A stretch of 64,000 nucleotides of DNA from Apium graveolens (Eukaryota > Streptophyta > Magnoliopsida > Apiales > Apiaceae): assembly GCF_009905375.1 (NCBI RefSeq), contig NW_027417595.1, positions 24,823-88,822 on the forward strand, read 5' to 3'. Positions 23,001 through 34,111 of the stretch are shown here, piece after piece. Both the position numbers and the translations under genes were made by a program. Position 1 is the first letter of the stretch. Each line of letters begins with the position of its first letter. Below the pieces are notes generated by a model that had not been told where the DNA came from, did not search any database, and saw nothing but the letters and a program-made list of their open reading frames with translations.

Positions 23001-24419
23001 CCTTTAGCTAATGAAAATCGTGTACCTGGATTTGATGCGGCATCTGGGTTACACGTCAAAGGTGCTGATGGAAACCCGTTCTTGTCTGGACCACCCGGAC
23101 GTATTGGTCAGCGCGATTATGAGGATGCACCTAAACAGTTCCCTAAACCGTCAGTAATGGGTCTAGAACTGTCTTCAAATTTTGGGAATGGCTTTTCGTC
23201 AAGGCCAGGTGATTATCCTCCTCATGAATTTAATTATGGCACTCCTTCAAGGTTCTTGCCCCCATATCATGCAGGTGGGCCTTTTCATCCTAACGATGTT
23301 CGAGAAAGACCAACTGTTTTTAATGAGGATCACAGGGCAAGAGGATTTTCTGCCCGTACTCAGCCTGATTTTCATGGTTCAGGGCCTGGGTTTGGTGTGG
23401 ATCATCGGCCACCTAGAAGTCCAGGAAGAGAATTCCATAGCTTTCCATCTCGTGGGTTTGGAGGCATATCAGGTGCTCCACCCAGTCAGTCTGGTCTTCT
23501 TGATGGTGCTCATGGCCGGGACACTCGTGCAGTTCATGAAGGATCCAGATCTTCCGACATATCTTCAGATCCTGTCGGCAAACCTTTTCCTGAACATCTT
23601 AGGAATGGTAACATGGGTGGTCAAGATTTTATTCCCAACCATTTGCACAGGGGAGAACTTTTTGGTCCTAAAATTGGACAGAGTCATTTGCGTGTGGGAG
23701 ATGGTTTTGGAACTTCATTAGATCCCGGTTCGAATTACCCACGAATTGGTGAGCCTGGATATAGGAGCAGCTATTCACTCCATGGTTTTCCAAGTGATGG
23801 TGGTTTTTATGCAGTAAGTGACATTTGTTACTGGAATTTGATGTATTTTAGCGTGTTTATTGAATTCTGAAGCTCATAGTTGGTTTATGGTAAACAGTTT
23901 AATTACTCTTTTTATGGTACTCTATTATGCCATGTTCATACACTGAAGAATTCCGCTTTCTTGTTTAAAAATCCTGCTGATAATGCTTAATGCTTTGTTT
24001 TTCTGGCTATGTTGTAGGGAAACAACAATCCTTTTGATAGGTTCAGAAAGAGAATGCCTACTAGTATGGGATGGTGTCGGATCTGCAGAGTTGATTGTGA
24101 AACAGTTGATGGCCTGGACCTACACTCTCAAACAACAGAACACCAACAGAGGACTATGGATATGGTTATTAGCATCAAGCAGCAGAATGCAAAGAGACAG
24201 AAGTAAGTTGTATTTTTCTTAAATAATAATATAATTTAATTGTGTGAAGCATCACACTTTACAAGACGTAAACTATAAATACCATGTTCAAAGGAACTAG
24301 AAGTGTTGGTGATCCTTGTGTGCTTATTATGTCATAGAAATTCCAAAGATCATTCTTCCTTTGAGGAAGGAAGCAGGTCAAGAATTGCTGGCAATAAGGG
24401 ACGAGGGAAGAAGGTTTAA
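20025..24419 (+). CDS. RING/TRAF-type zinc-finger protein with giant Gln/Pro-rich region and C-terminal C2H2 finger
   Basis: Five coding exons: 20025-20231, 20314-20529, 20625-23813, 24018-24202, 24338-24419. All have GT-AG borders and join in frame to 1292 aa. The start MGFDNEC is the first ATG after the leader intron; the frame is open upstream but without another ATG. A RING-like finger uses C20, C23, C37, H39, C42, C45, C56 and Asp59 (CPYD, last Cys replaced). A TRAF-type zinc region follows (C89, C96, C105, H108, C121, C124, H136, C140). Exon 3 encodes about 1063 residues: roughly 150-690 are Gln/Pro-rich and low complexity, the rest Gly, Arg and Pro rich. The last two exons give a matrin-like finger, C1224-x2-C-x12-H-x5-H1246, and a basic tail. 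RING and TRAF-like zinc fingers suggest ubiquitin E3 activity; the C2H2 and Gln-rich parts suggest a nuclear or RNA-linked role. Both are inference. I recognise the family in plants but cannot name the gene. Confidence 0.9.
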
Positions 24420-27400
24420 CTGATGCTTGGGACGATGTAGCATGTTTCAGGGGGTGTCGGTACTAGCTAGGGTTGAAGCCCCAGTTTTCGTACAATTAGC
24501 AATAGGTGATTTACCCTTCTGTTTTTTTAAATGGGATAATTTATGCTACCTTTGTCATTTCAGATTGCTCTTATATTATTATTATGCTTGCTTTGGAACT
24601 AATATATTAGTATCAGACTATCAGTATTTTCTGTTTGGATGTGAAACTTTCACATTTGGAAATGAATGTTAAATTTTCTTTATTATCAGTTTATTCTAGT
24701 TGGTGATTATGAATTCTGTTTGAGAATTCAGTGCTTGTTGGAAATGTGAGTTTTTATTATCTACAAAGGATTCTGTTGGGTTGGCACTGATTGATACTGT
24801 CCATGTTTATATTAGTTTAGTATGAGAGACTTTCGTTCGTGTCAATATTTAGGAAAGTAAGTACCATTTGCGTCATCTCCCGTGCCTCAAGGTTTTCTCT
24901 CATTATTAGGTGCTGCAGTAGGGAATTCGTTTTTCAACCAATTTATAACTGTATAACTGTCAACTATAGGTTGTTGATACTTGTTGCTATTCACTCTGGT
25001 CTATCCCACATGTTTCTTGTTTCCAGGGCAATTATTTTTTTTGTCAATAGGGCTTCAGAACAAGAGTCTTGGGACTTCATGTTTCCATACAGTTAAAGAG
25101 TAAAGACTATGAACTTTATCTCATCTTATCAATCTAAAAAACGAAGGGGTTTTTTTAGTAACATTTCCCACTGATATTTCCTTTCTTGGGTGTTCTGTTT
25201 TTAATACTATTCTGATCGAAGGAGATGAATAAAACTTGTAAACTATTACTCAGAGATATATTAGGAAGATGTGTGAATATTGCAGTTTAAAAGAATAAAG
25301 CAGACAATTTCCAAGTGTGTAGTGCACCTATGAGTTATGGTATTTTAGAATAACATAGTAACACACAACTAGGTATGGGTTAGTAGAATGAATCAGGCAT
25401 AATACTTAGGTTTCCCTTTAGATGTGAAAATTAGTCGAATTTGGGTAGTTGTGTATTATGTTTAAAACACAATGAAGGTGGAAACGCCTGGACGGCAGAG
25501 AACCTGAACTACTTATGAATATTAATCATTGAATGTGAGTTAAATACGAATCACTAAATACAATTTTTGTACAATTTGTTTTTATTTTGAGATTTTAGAG
25601 CTGTGGTTTACATGCTGTTATTGGACTAACCAACCAGTTTATGGCACTGTAGCAATTGACTTGAAAGAAATCTGTGCGTAGTGACTAAACGAGTAAACTA
25701 CGAAACTACCTTGGCAGTTGAGTGGCGGCTTATATTAGCTGTCTAGCTATCATATTTTGAATTGATATTTATTATTATGGAATAAAAACCATTATATACA
25801 ATTCTGAGCTACCTAAATGTCAATTCTTTGTTTCAATAATTATACATTTTTCCTAATATATGAAGATGAGAAACACAAAGTTGAAAAGTAAATGTAGAAT
25901 GGAGTTGGTGCGGTAGTCAAATCAATAAAAGAAAACAGTATGTGTTTATTTTAAGTTCACCTGAAACGGAACACCTAAAGTTTTGAAAGAGTAATGAAGT
26001 ACATAATTCAAGTGTATACAGAGTGTACGTATTTAAAGCATAGCTTCGGAATCTAACAGACTTGAATTTCGAGTTTGTTAATATACAAATATAAATGGCG
26101 CTTAATAAGAAGGAAACTATCCTACTAAGAAGATCATTTACTTAAAAAGTAGGAAAACTTGAGAATCCCTAAAAAAGAATGATGTTTATTTTTTAGTATG
26201 AAATTTGGAATTTTTTTCATTGAGCTATTATAAGCGGAAAACACCTAGCTAACAGATTACTTGTAATCTGGTGCAATGCTTACGATTGTATTAAATATGT
26301 CTTACAACTTTTGGAACATCTATGTAGGAGCAAAAACCTAACAAGTACTACCCATTGTAGAATCGATATTAAGAACCATTAATTTTTAAATCTTGTAGAC
26401 TGTAACATTAGGTTTTGTTTACTTTTATGTCAAAGGCTTGACGTTTATTATTGTGCCCTGTCATATCATATATACATATACACGAGAAGTCTTAATTTTT
26501 GCATGTTTATATTTGGCAATCTTGGGATTAGATTGAAGCTATGCAATTGACTTTCCGTTGTTGGATGACAATCTTGGACTTCAATTACTGCTTCGTTGTA
26601 GGGTTTCCAGGTTTGCTGCAACTTTTGAACTTTAGGTCAATAATGGCAGTATGTTTATTCTGGCAAGATTTAGTTGGAGTTTATCTTTTGTGCTTTTGTC
26701 ACTAGATATAGTTTTTTGACTTTGACCCCTTTTCACTATGTTTTCATTTCTAAGACGAGCTGTGGACCCTAGAATTGCTTGCAAGTCACAAGACCTATGA
26801 TTTCATAAATAGACATAGGTGATAAAGAATGATGGAGACATAAGAGTAAAATTTTATGTGGAATGTCCGGTCCAACATTCCAAAAATATTTTCTTTAAAA
26901 AAAATAAATCCGGTACCGAAAATTAGAAATTTTTGGTATACGCCCATAAATGAAGCCCCAACTTTAGTTTCGTATTAATTGTCATAATTTTCATAGTGAT
27001 CCACAATTTATCAAGACATTGATGTTCTTTAATAGCCAAATCTGAGTTTAACATCACATTTAGGAGACTGCTATCATCTACCGAGACACCAACCATCCTT
27101 AATGCTAGAAACTACTCAAAAACTTAAAATCCATGACAAAGTCATTTTGTGTAGTTGTATTACTAGAATATCTAAATATCGGAATCAAAGGAATTTTAGT
27201 ATTTTTAGCGGAGTACAATTTTACTGTAGAATATTTTTAGAACTAGAATTATATGTACATACTAGGTAATTAAACATGTTTGTATAGCTGGAATTGTGAG
27301 TGCAAAATCAAAAGTGCTTGTGATTTAATTAAAGATACTTAAGCTGGTGCCTGCTAGTGACCCAAAATTGTGTTCTTGAATTATGAAGACTTGTTTCATA

Positions 27401-30183
27401 ACCTAGTCATTTTCATATAGTTCTAGAATTTTCCTTTAAAGAGATCTAAGTAAATCAGTAAGACATCCAAATTTTAGATGCGAGAAATGCACATAAATGA
27501 AGCAGTAAAAAATAATCCTTAATTTTTTATACATTAATGTTTGATAATTGATTAACTTTGTCAAATAAATAATTTTCTCTTGTCCTAACATAATGGCGTA
27601 ACCTCGTTAAATGAATAAGTTTCTCCGTTCTAATGGTTACTCATTATTAGAGGTTTAACTTTAATTACTAAAATAATAGATTTGAAAAACTTTGCAAGTT
27701 TTGTTATGTAAAAAGTTTGTTTCCACACATGTAGAAATGTTAAAACATCATCTTGCTAGACTGAAATTATGGCTCTTTTACCGGATTGCAGTAGGGTGAT
27801 GAAGTCAGCTCCAAATCTAAATATTATGTTTTGCGAAGTGGGATAGTTGGGATTGTGGGTCAACAAAAAATCCAGTGTATACCGTATGCTAACAGTTTTT
27901 AGTTACTAAGTGAAACAATATCTTTGTTAAAAAAAAAGTGAAATAATATCTATTCGCCATCCGACGGCCTGTTTTTTGTATCTTTTTGTATTTTCACAGT
28001 ATATTACTGTCTCTTGCTAAATTGATAGTAATATGTAATTTGGCATGTGCATCTGGAGCATGCTTGTGATCAACAGTTTTGCCTTTTGTATATGTTGAAG
28101 CTTTTATATTGAACTTTGAGATGTGAACATGAAATATTGTAGTAATCATTGTGTGATAGAGTTTGCCTTATGTTACTTCCCTAATCGTTATAGAAGTCCC
28201 ATCAGAATGTAATATAAAGAAATATTAAAATGTGGCTCTGAATGTCTTGGTGTTTGTCAAGTAAATGGATGACTGCCATCATTTCTTAATACATTCTTTT
28301 ACATGCCTTTTATTTTATTTGTCGCATTATATCACACAAGCTAGTACTAACTTCGATGCTTGTGAAATTTATGAACATAGATCAAGAACGCGATGTGTAA
28401 GATTGTTAATCTTTTAACCTTCTATTGATAAAAGTATATTTAGTTAACACAATTTGAAAATCAGCAGCATAAAACTGTTTACAAGATAATGCTCTTCTAT
28501 TTATACTTTTAAGTTGCTGCTAGAAAATTTATTTGTACTATATTGTATAAAAGAATATATGTAGAAGAAAGAATGCTCGTTAATCGTCATACAAGTATGA
28601 TTAAATCCACAAGCCTTTTCCTTTTAACTTGGAAGAGAATACTACCCTACTCTTTCCCCATGCCTTGTAGTCCATGTTTATTGAGCAAATTAAGGTGTGA
28701 AGGGTAAAGGTTTAGCCTTAACCCATCCATATTACATCTCTCAACAACTTTGTACTTGTTCACGTTTGTAGGGGATGGCCTATAAGGTATGCTAGAAGCT
28801 GTACTCTAATTGCTTGGAGGTATAAAATATCAGTTCAAAATTTGTTATAGTGAAATGCATAATATAGAGATAAGAGGACTTTATGAGGTGCCAAATCTTA
28901 CTTTGTAGTGATGCTTCCAGTTTTACAAGTGTAAAGTTACTCTGTAGTTGAGGAGGAAAATCTATCTTTGTAGTACAAGTGAAATATACTGTAGGGGATC
29001 TACGAGTGTAACTTCTTTTCTAGTTTTGGTAGATAGACAGGAAATGGAAGGATATGCAAAAAATAAAAGTTAGCTAAGAGAAATATAGATGACAGTGTAT
29101 AGTTGACATATATTGACCAGTATCAAGGATTTGAGTCGTTATTACATGGTAATAACATAAGCTACTAAATAACAAGAAATTTGATGTACCTAACATAAGC
29201 TACACTTGCAAATAGACTGGGACGTGTGAGCATTAGCTGGGGCAGACTCCCAGAGGGATCTAGCAAACTGATAAGATCATTGTATGAGTAGGAAAAATAT
29301 TCTTTTCGGGTAATTTCAATTAGAGAAAGAAGCAAGAATAAAAATAAAGCTGAAGTAGTTGACTTGTGTAATATCTACCATGTGGAAGACTTATTCTTTG
29401 ATTCTAACTTGGATTCAAGTGTGCTGTGTTTTGTGAGGTGAGCCCAGGGCTTTCAGATGGAGGAAACTCTGGAGTTTGTATGCAGTTGGTTCTACACGTC
29501 ATTGGAGGCCGTCACATATTAGAGCTTATCAACATTTTGACGGTTATAATGTAATGCATGTATTTTACTGTGATTGAATTTTGGTTGAAAGTTGTATTTT
29601 GGTATTAATGTAAATAATTGAAAAAATTTACAATAAATAACAATATAGCTGTTTTTCTTAAAATCCCAATTAAGATTGTTGGGTCGTCATTGCAGCTATC
29701 CGTTTGTTATTTTTTTGTGTGTACTACCGATTTTTTTTGTATGCACCTTAAAATACTTGCAAAACAAAAAGTTGAAGGGACAACTAAAATGTTATGATCT
29801 GAGGATATTGAGTGATGGTGTTGCAAACTTGTTTTTAATTTAATCTGTTAAAATATCACGGAGTAGATATAATATTTATATTTTATAATTAATAAAAAGA
29901 GTAGATAATTGAAGAGGCATTTGATAGGCCATAAAAAAACAAGGCAAATAAGCAAAGAAGCGAGTTTCAGAATAAATGTTAAATATTTGGACCACTCATG
30001 AATCAACCATGAAACCAATTATCTCTAGCTTTTCCGGCAGTAGATAATATAGTTGGGAAATTGGTAGCGACTCTTTTGTTTCTCCTTAATACAACCAACA
30101 GAGCACATTCTAACAATGCAACTGATATCTCCACTTCAACTTCAAACATACAGCCTTTTCTCCTTTCTTCAACAGAATATTAA
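24420..30183. other. 5.8-kb intergenic region without a recognised gene
   Basis: The first few hundred bases are probably the 3' UTR of the zinc-finger gene; AATAAAAC near 25227 is one possible signal. Beyond that I find no ORF with a domain, no tRNA or rRNA and no LTR or TIR pair. Composition is ordinary AT-rich intergenic DNA without long simple repeats. Decayed transposon or regulatory sequence could be hidden. Confidence 0.55.
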
Positions 30184-30863
30184 ATGTCACCAGCTCTCCT
30201 GAAACATTCTGGCAGCTTACATTTGGCCGAGACTGATAAGGCACGGTCGAGCAGGTGTGATGAAGTGTCGTTAGAGATTGATGGAAGTTTGATGATATTG
30301 TGCCTGCAAATTGAGGAAATGGACTTGGAGAGCAGTGAGGTGAAAATTACGGTGCGAAATACTGATAATGAGGAAATGAATGGTATGGAAATTGTGGAGG
30401 AGAGGGAGTGTAGGATTTGTCAAATGAGTTTGATGGATTCATGTTGTGGTGTTGCTATTGAATTGAAGTGCGATTGTAAGGGTGATCTTGCTGCTGCTCA
30501 TCAACATTGCGCCGACACTTGGTTCAACATCAGAGGAAACAGGTGAGTTCTGTTTTCATGATTAGAGTCTCAAATTAAATAATTTTGCATCAATGTAACA
30601 GACCTGGTTGGTTTTACTTGTTGTTTCTATGCAGAAGTTGTGAGATTTGCGGCACCATTGCACACTATGTTTCCAAAGAAGAAAATGGAAAAATTGAAGT
30701 AAATGAGAGTAGAGGAGCTGTTGCAGATACAAACGCAGCACCTGAGATTCAATACGAGACACGAAGCAGTAATCGTGGTCGAAGGATCATGAATTTTCTT
30801 CTTACGTGTATGATTTTGGGTTTCATTATCTCTTGGCTCTTTCACTTCCATGTCCTCCCTTAA
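30184..30863 (+). CDS. RING-CH (RINGv, MARCH-like) membrane E3 ubiquitin ligase, small
   Basis: Two exons, 30184-30542 and 30635-30863, spliced AG/GTGAGT and TGCAG/AAG in frame, give 195 aa. The RING-CH finger spans the splice site: C76, C79, C96, C98, H106, C109, C122, C125 (C4HC3) with Trp113 between, the order typical of this class. The finger normally binds two zincs and recruits E2 enzymes. A hydrophobic segment at about 172-191, after an RRI basic stretch, predicts one C-terminal membrane anchor. N-terminal residues 1-70 are acidic and of unknown fold. The ATG chosen is the first in frame after the stop TAA at 30180. CT-rich leader DNA precedes it. The family usually has one or two C-terminal membrane helices; this protein is short. 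Substrate unknown. Confidence 0.9.
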
Positions 30864-32363
30864 GCCCCCCCCCCCTATTAAAAACAATCCTTTTATTAAG
30901 TTAGAATATTATCACTTTAGCAGTTTTTACGAACTTCATTAGGTTTGTTATCAAATTTCACTTTACGTTTACAAGATGTTTCAAATTAGAGTGAACGTCA
31001 ACAAACAACAAAGGGTTGGTGCACCGGAGGTCTTGGCCTCTTTTCAAGAGTTCTACTTCCGGCGTGGGTGTGACGTGTGTGCATGGGTTTAATTATAAAA
31101 AAAATACGGTAAAAGTATGAAAAAAACAGGAGTAGCATATGGACGTGCATTATTGCACAGAAAAATCCCATGAAATAATTCATCGTCCTCTTAGGAGGCA
31201 TCAGATATTCTGACCCCAGGGAACGTGATCGAATCAGGAGGGGTCATTGGGCTGGCCCAACTTAAAGTTTTTAGTTTTATTCTCAAGTTTAAATCCTACA
31301 AGCCGTCAACTAAGCCCTTTCACCACTTTCAGCTCAATTTACATGAACAACAAGCACCGGCTAGCGGCCTAAACACCAGCGAAGGAGATGAGAGTTAACT
31401 CACCTTTGTTTAGGACAACCAGCTTTCACATTGGTGTTCATACGAAGGATTTCTCTTAGTAGACGTGTTGCTAGACAGTCCCGCTTCACGAAGAACCATA
31501 TTTAGTTGTACACGACTGTCAAAACAATACTTCCGGAACAGCTATATGAAGAGAACAACCAAACTATTCAAGTGATTGATTACCAATGATTGGCCGGCCG
31601 AAGCGAAGGTTGTTCACTTAGTTGTTATACGCCTGGAGAGCGTTAGATTCGATTACGTTTACTTAAACATAACTTAAAAATACCTTACAAAAAAACATAA
31701 TTTTAAAAAATATAATTGACAAGATAAATCATATATGTATAGATACTGAAATTTCAGATTCATCTCGCTATAATAACAATTTTGAACAATAAAAGTATGT
31801 AGAATAATAGTTGCCACTAAAACAGTCCATCCGAATATAAAATAAAATATAATTAAAATTGAAAGAGAAATTAAGAATATTCAAAGTTATTAAGATATTT
31901 CAGTGATAAAAGTTAATTTCTTGTTGTTCAAAATTCCGTGATTAACTCTAGCTCATCCCAATTTTTTCAAAAAAAATAAAGATTTGTACCGAGATCGCTT
32001 ACAATTATAAAATATTTTGCTTCAGAGAAATAATTGAAAAATTTAAGAAAAAAAATTCAACAAAACATAAAATGATAAAACTACACATCCCACAACCGCC
32101 AACTACTCCCGTTGACTGTCAGATCTTGGTTGCCTCCGTTTTAAAATAACCGTCCATTTTTAAAGAAAAAAATTTGTTTTAAAATATTTATCCACTTACA
32201 CTTTCAATGTCACTATTTAAATTATAAAATTTAGTTTATATTTTCAAGATGAATTCTACACCACACACAATTATTATATTACTAGTTTATATTTCCAAGG
32301 CTAACTCTCTACCATAAACAGTGGTGTAGTTTATGTAGTCAATGCAATAAATATGATAACTAA
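30864..32363. other. Intergenic region after the RING-CH gene
   Basis: A C10 run directly follows the stop codon, in the 3' UTR. No further gene is visible. The stretch 31010-31640 is less AT-rich than its surroundings and may be an old mobile-element or gene remnant, but I cannot assign it. Confidence 0.5.
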
Positions 32364-32639
32364 TACTCCCTCTCTCCCTCCCATTTGTTAATACTTTCCT
32401 TTTTGGGATGTCCCTTCCAATTGTTTACATTTCAAAACTTTCCAACAATGGTAAAAATTTTATAATTTTTAAAATAACTACATCCACTACTTCTCTCCAC
32501 TATACCCACTTTATACATATAATATTAATCGGTCCCACTACTTTACTCACTTTTTTTAACTTTCCTCCACTATTTTATCATTTTTCTTAAATTCCGCGCT
32601 CCACCCAAATGTAAACATTTGGGAGGAACGGAGGGAGTA
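32364..32639. mobile_element. Stowaway-like MITE (Tc1/mariner)
   Basis: CTCCCTCTCTCCCTCCCATT at the left and TTGGGAGGAACGGAGGGAG at the right form the canonical Stowaway inverted repeat, flanked by TA on both sides (32364-32365 and 32638-32639). About 272 bp, non-coding. Confidence 0.85.
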
Positions 32640-32676
32640 TAACTTTTTTAAGAACGGTCTTTCTAATGTGTGCCAA

Positions 32677-32823
32677 GGGCACACATTAGTCACTAACTCC
32701 AATAAAAATGGGCTCTTTTTATTGGTGGAATTGATGTGAATGCAGGGGGGCCGTTAACATTTATTATTCAACCACCAATAAGAAGAGCTCATTTATATGG
32801 GAGTTAGTGACTATTGTGTGCCC
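32677..32823. mobile_element. MITE with ~53-bp terminal inverted repeats
   Basis: GGGCACACATTAGTCACTAA on the left mirrors TTAGTGACTATTGTGTGCCC on the right; the arms continue through GAGCTC- and TATTGGTGG-type sequence to cover most of the 147 bp. The left end is itself palindromic (AATGTGTGCC-AA-GGGCACACATT). It could fold into a long hairpin RNA. Confidence 0.7.
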
Positions 32824-33001
32824 ATAGAAAATCCATTTTAAGAATGTAATAATTTCTTAATATGCGTAATTTTTTTTAAAAGTGGACAGTTATATTGAAA
32901 CGGAAGGAGTATCTTATAGTAATTGATTACAGATTTACAGTAATAATTTGTGAAAAAACATGGCTATTACATATGCATGAACATTCGCAGGTTACACACA
33001 T

Positions 33002-34070
33002 CGTTAGAAAATGGAAATTAGAGTACACATGTAATATGTTTTCTTGATGTAATTTCCGGTTAATAACATGTGATGGTTGTTCCTTGTTATAAGGACATAA
33101 ATTTTCATATTTGGATCTAAAACATTTTCCTAGTGAAATCCATGTAGAAATAAGAGTAAGAATGATAATTTGTATAACAATTGTTTCGATTTTAGCTAAG
33201 AAACATATTGTGAAATTTATGCAATGTTCAAGACCTGAGGTTAGAGGTTCAGGGCCTGATGGTGTGCTGAAATAAGTTTCTGCAATGTTCAGGACCTGAG
33301 GTTGGGAGCTTAGGACCTGATGTTATGCTGAAAACGTTTTTGGAATGTTCAGGGCCTGGGGCTAGAGGTTCAGGTCCGGAGGTGCTGAAAATTTTGATTT
33401 GTTTAGGGCCTGAGGCTTATGCTCAAGGACTGAACTGGAAGCCAATTGCTAAAACTATATAAACATGTTTTGTATAAATAAGTATATTATATATATTTAT
33501 ATTTGAGTAAGGATTATTATTATTTTATAATAATAATAATTAAACTCTTATGGAATATATAATAAATGAGATTACACGTTATTTTTGTGGTGAAGACAAA
33601 AAGTTGAAGTGTGTGAAAACCTGAGAGCGAGATAGATTGGGGAAAATAAATAGAAACCCTACAATATCATCTCTCTGGCTCTCTCCCACATATATATACA
33701 TATATTCATTGATTTTCTCGGTGAATTGAGATGCTGGTCGTTGTTGAGCCTTCTCGTATCTGTGAACGGATCGCTATGAGCTGTTTTATCCTGGAAGTGA
33801 TATTGCGACAACCCATCAGAGCGTAAGTGGGACAATAATCTCTTCAAGAACAATCAAGTCTTCTCGAGGGCTTGGCGACTCAGCTGATTCTCTAATTCTG
33901 ATAAAGCTTCATAGAGCTAAGTGATTTTCTCTAATTTCTTGTCAATTCGGTCTCTAATTATATTGTTTGTGCCTTCGTGTCTGTTTCGTTACTTGGTTGA
34001 ATTTGCTTATTCTTATTAATTTGTTACATATAACTGTCCTATTGTTGCGCGTATAGTAATACTCTCAGCA
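33002..34070 (+). repeat. 5' LTR of the old copia element
   Basis: Runs from CGTTAGAAAATGG to CTCTCAGCA; the partner is at 42430-43500. Between 33220 and 33440 it carries several near-palindromic TTCAGG-CCTGAGG blocks. An internal segment from about 33640 (CTCTCTGGCTCTCTCCCACA) is shared with the partner LTR. Confidence 0.85.
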
Positions 34071-34111
34071 ATCTTGAAGAGATGATGTTTGTTATATTGT
34101 TAATTAGCAAG

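Noticed and set aside
30864..30876. C-run as a terminator or regulatory site
   Set aside because: A homopolymer in the 3' UTR of a eukaryotic gene; no known role and prone to sequencing error.
31010..31110. tRNA-derived SINE head
   Set aside because: GGTTGGTGCACCGGAGG recalls a box A-like stretch, but no box B (GGTTCGAATC) follows at the right distance and no tail is clear.
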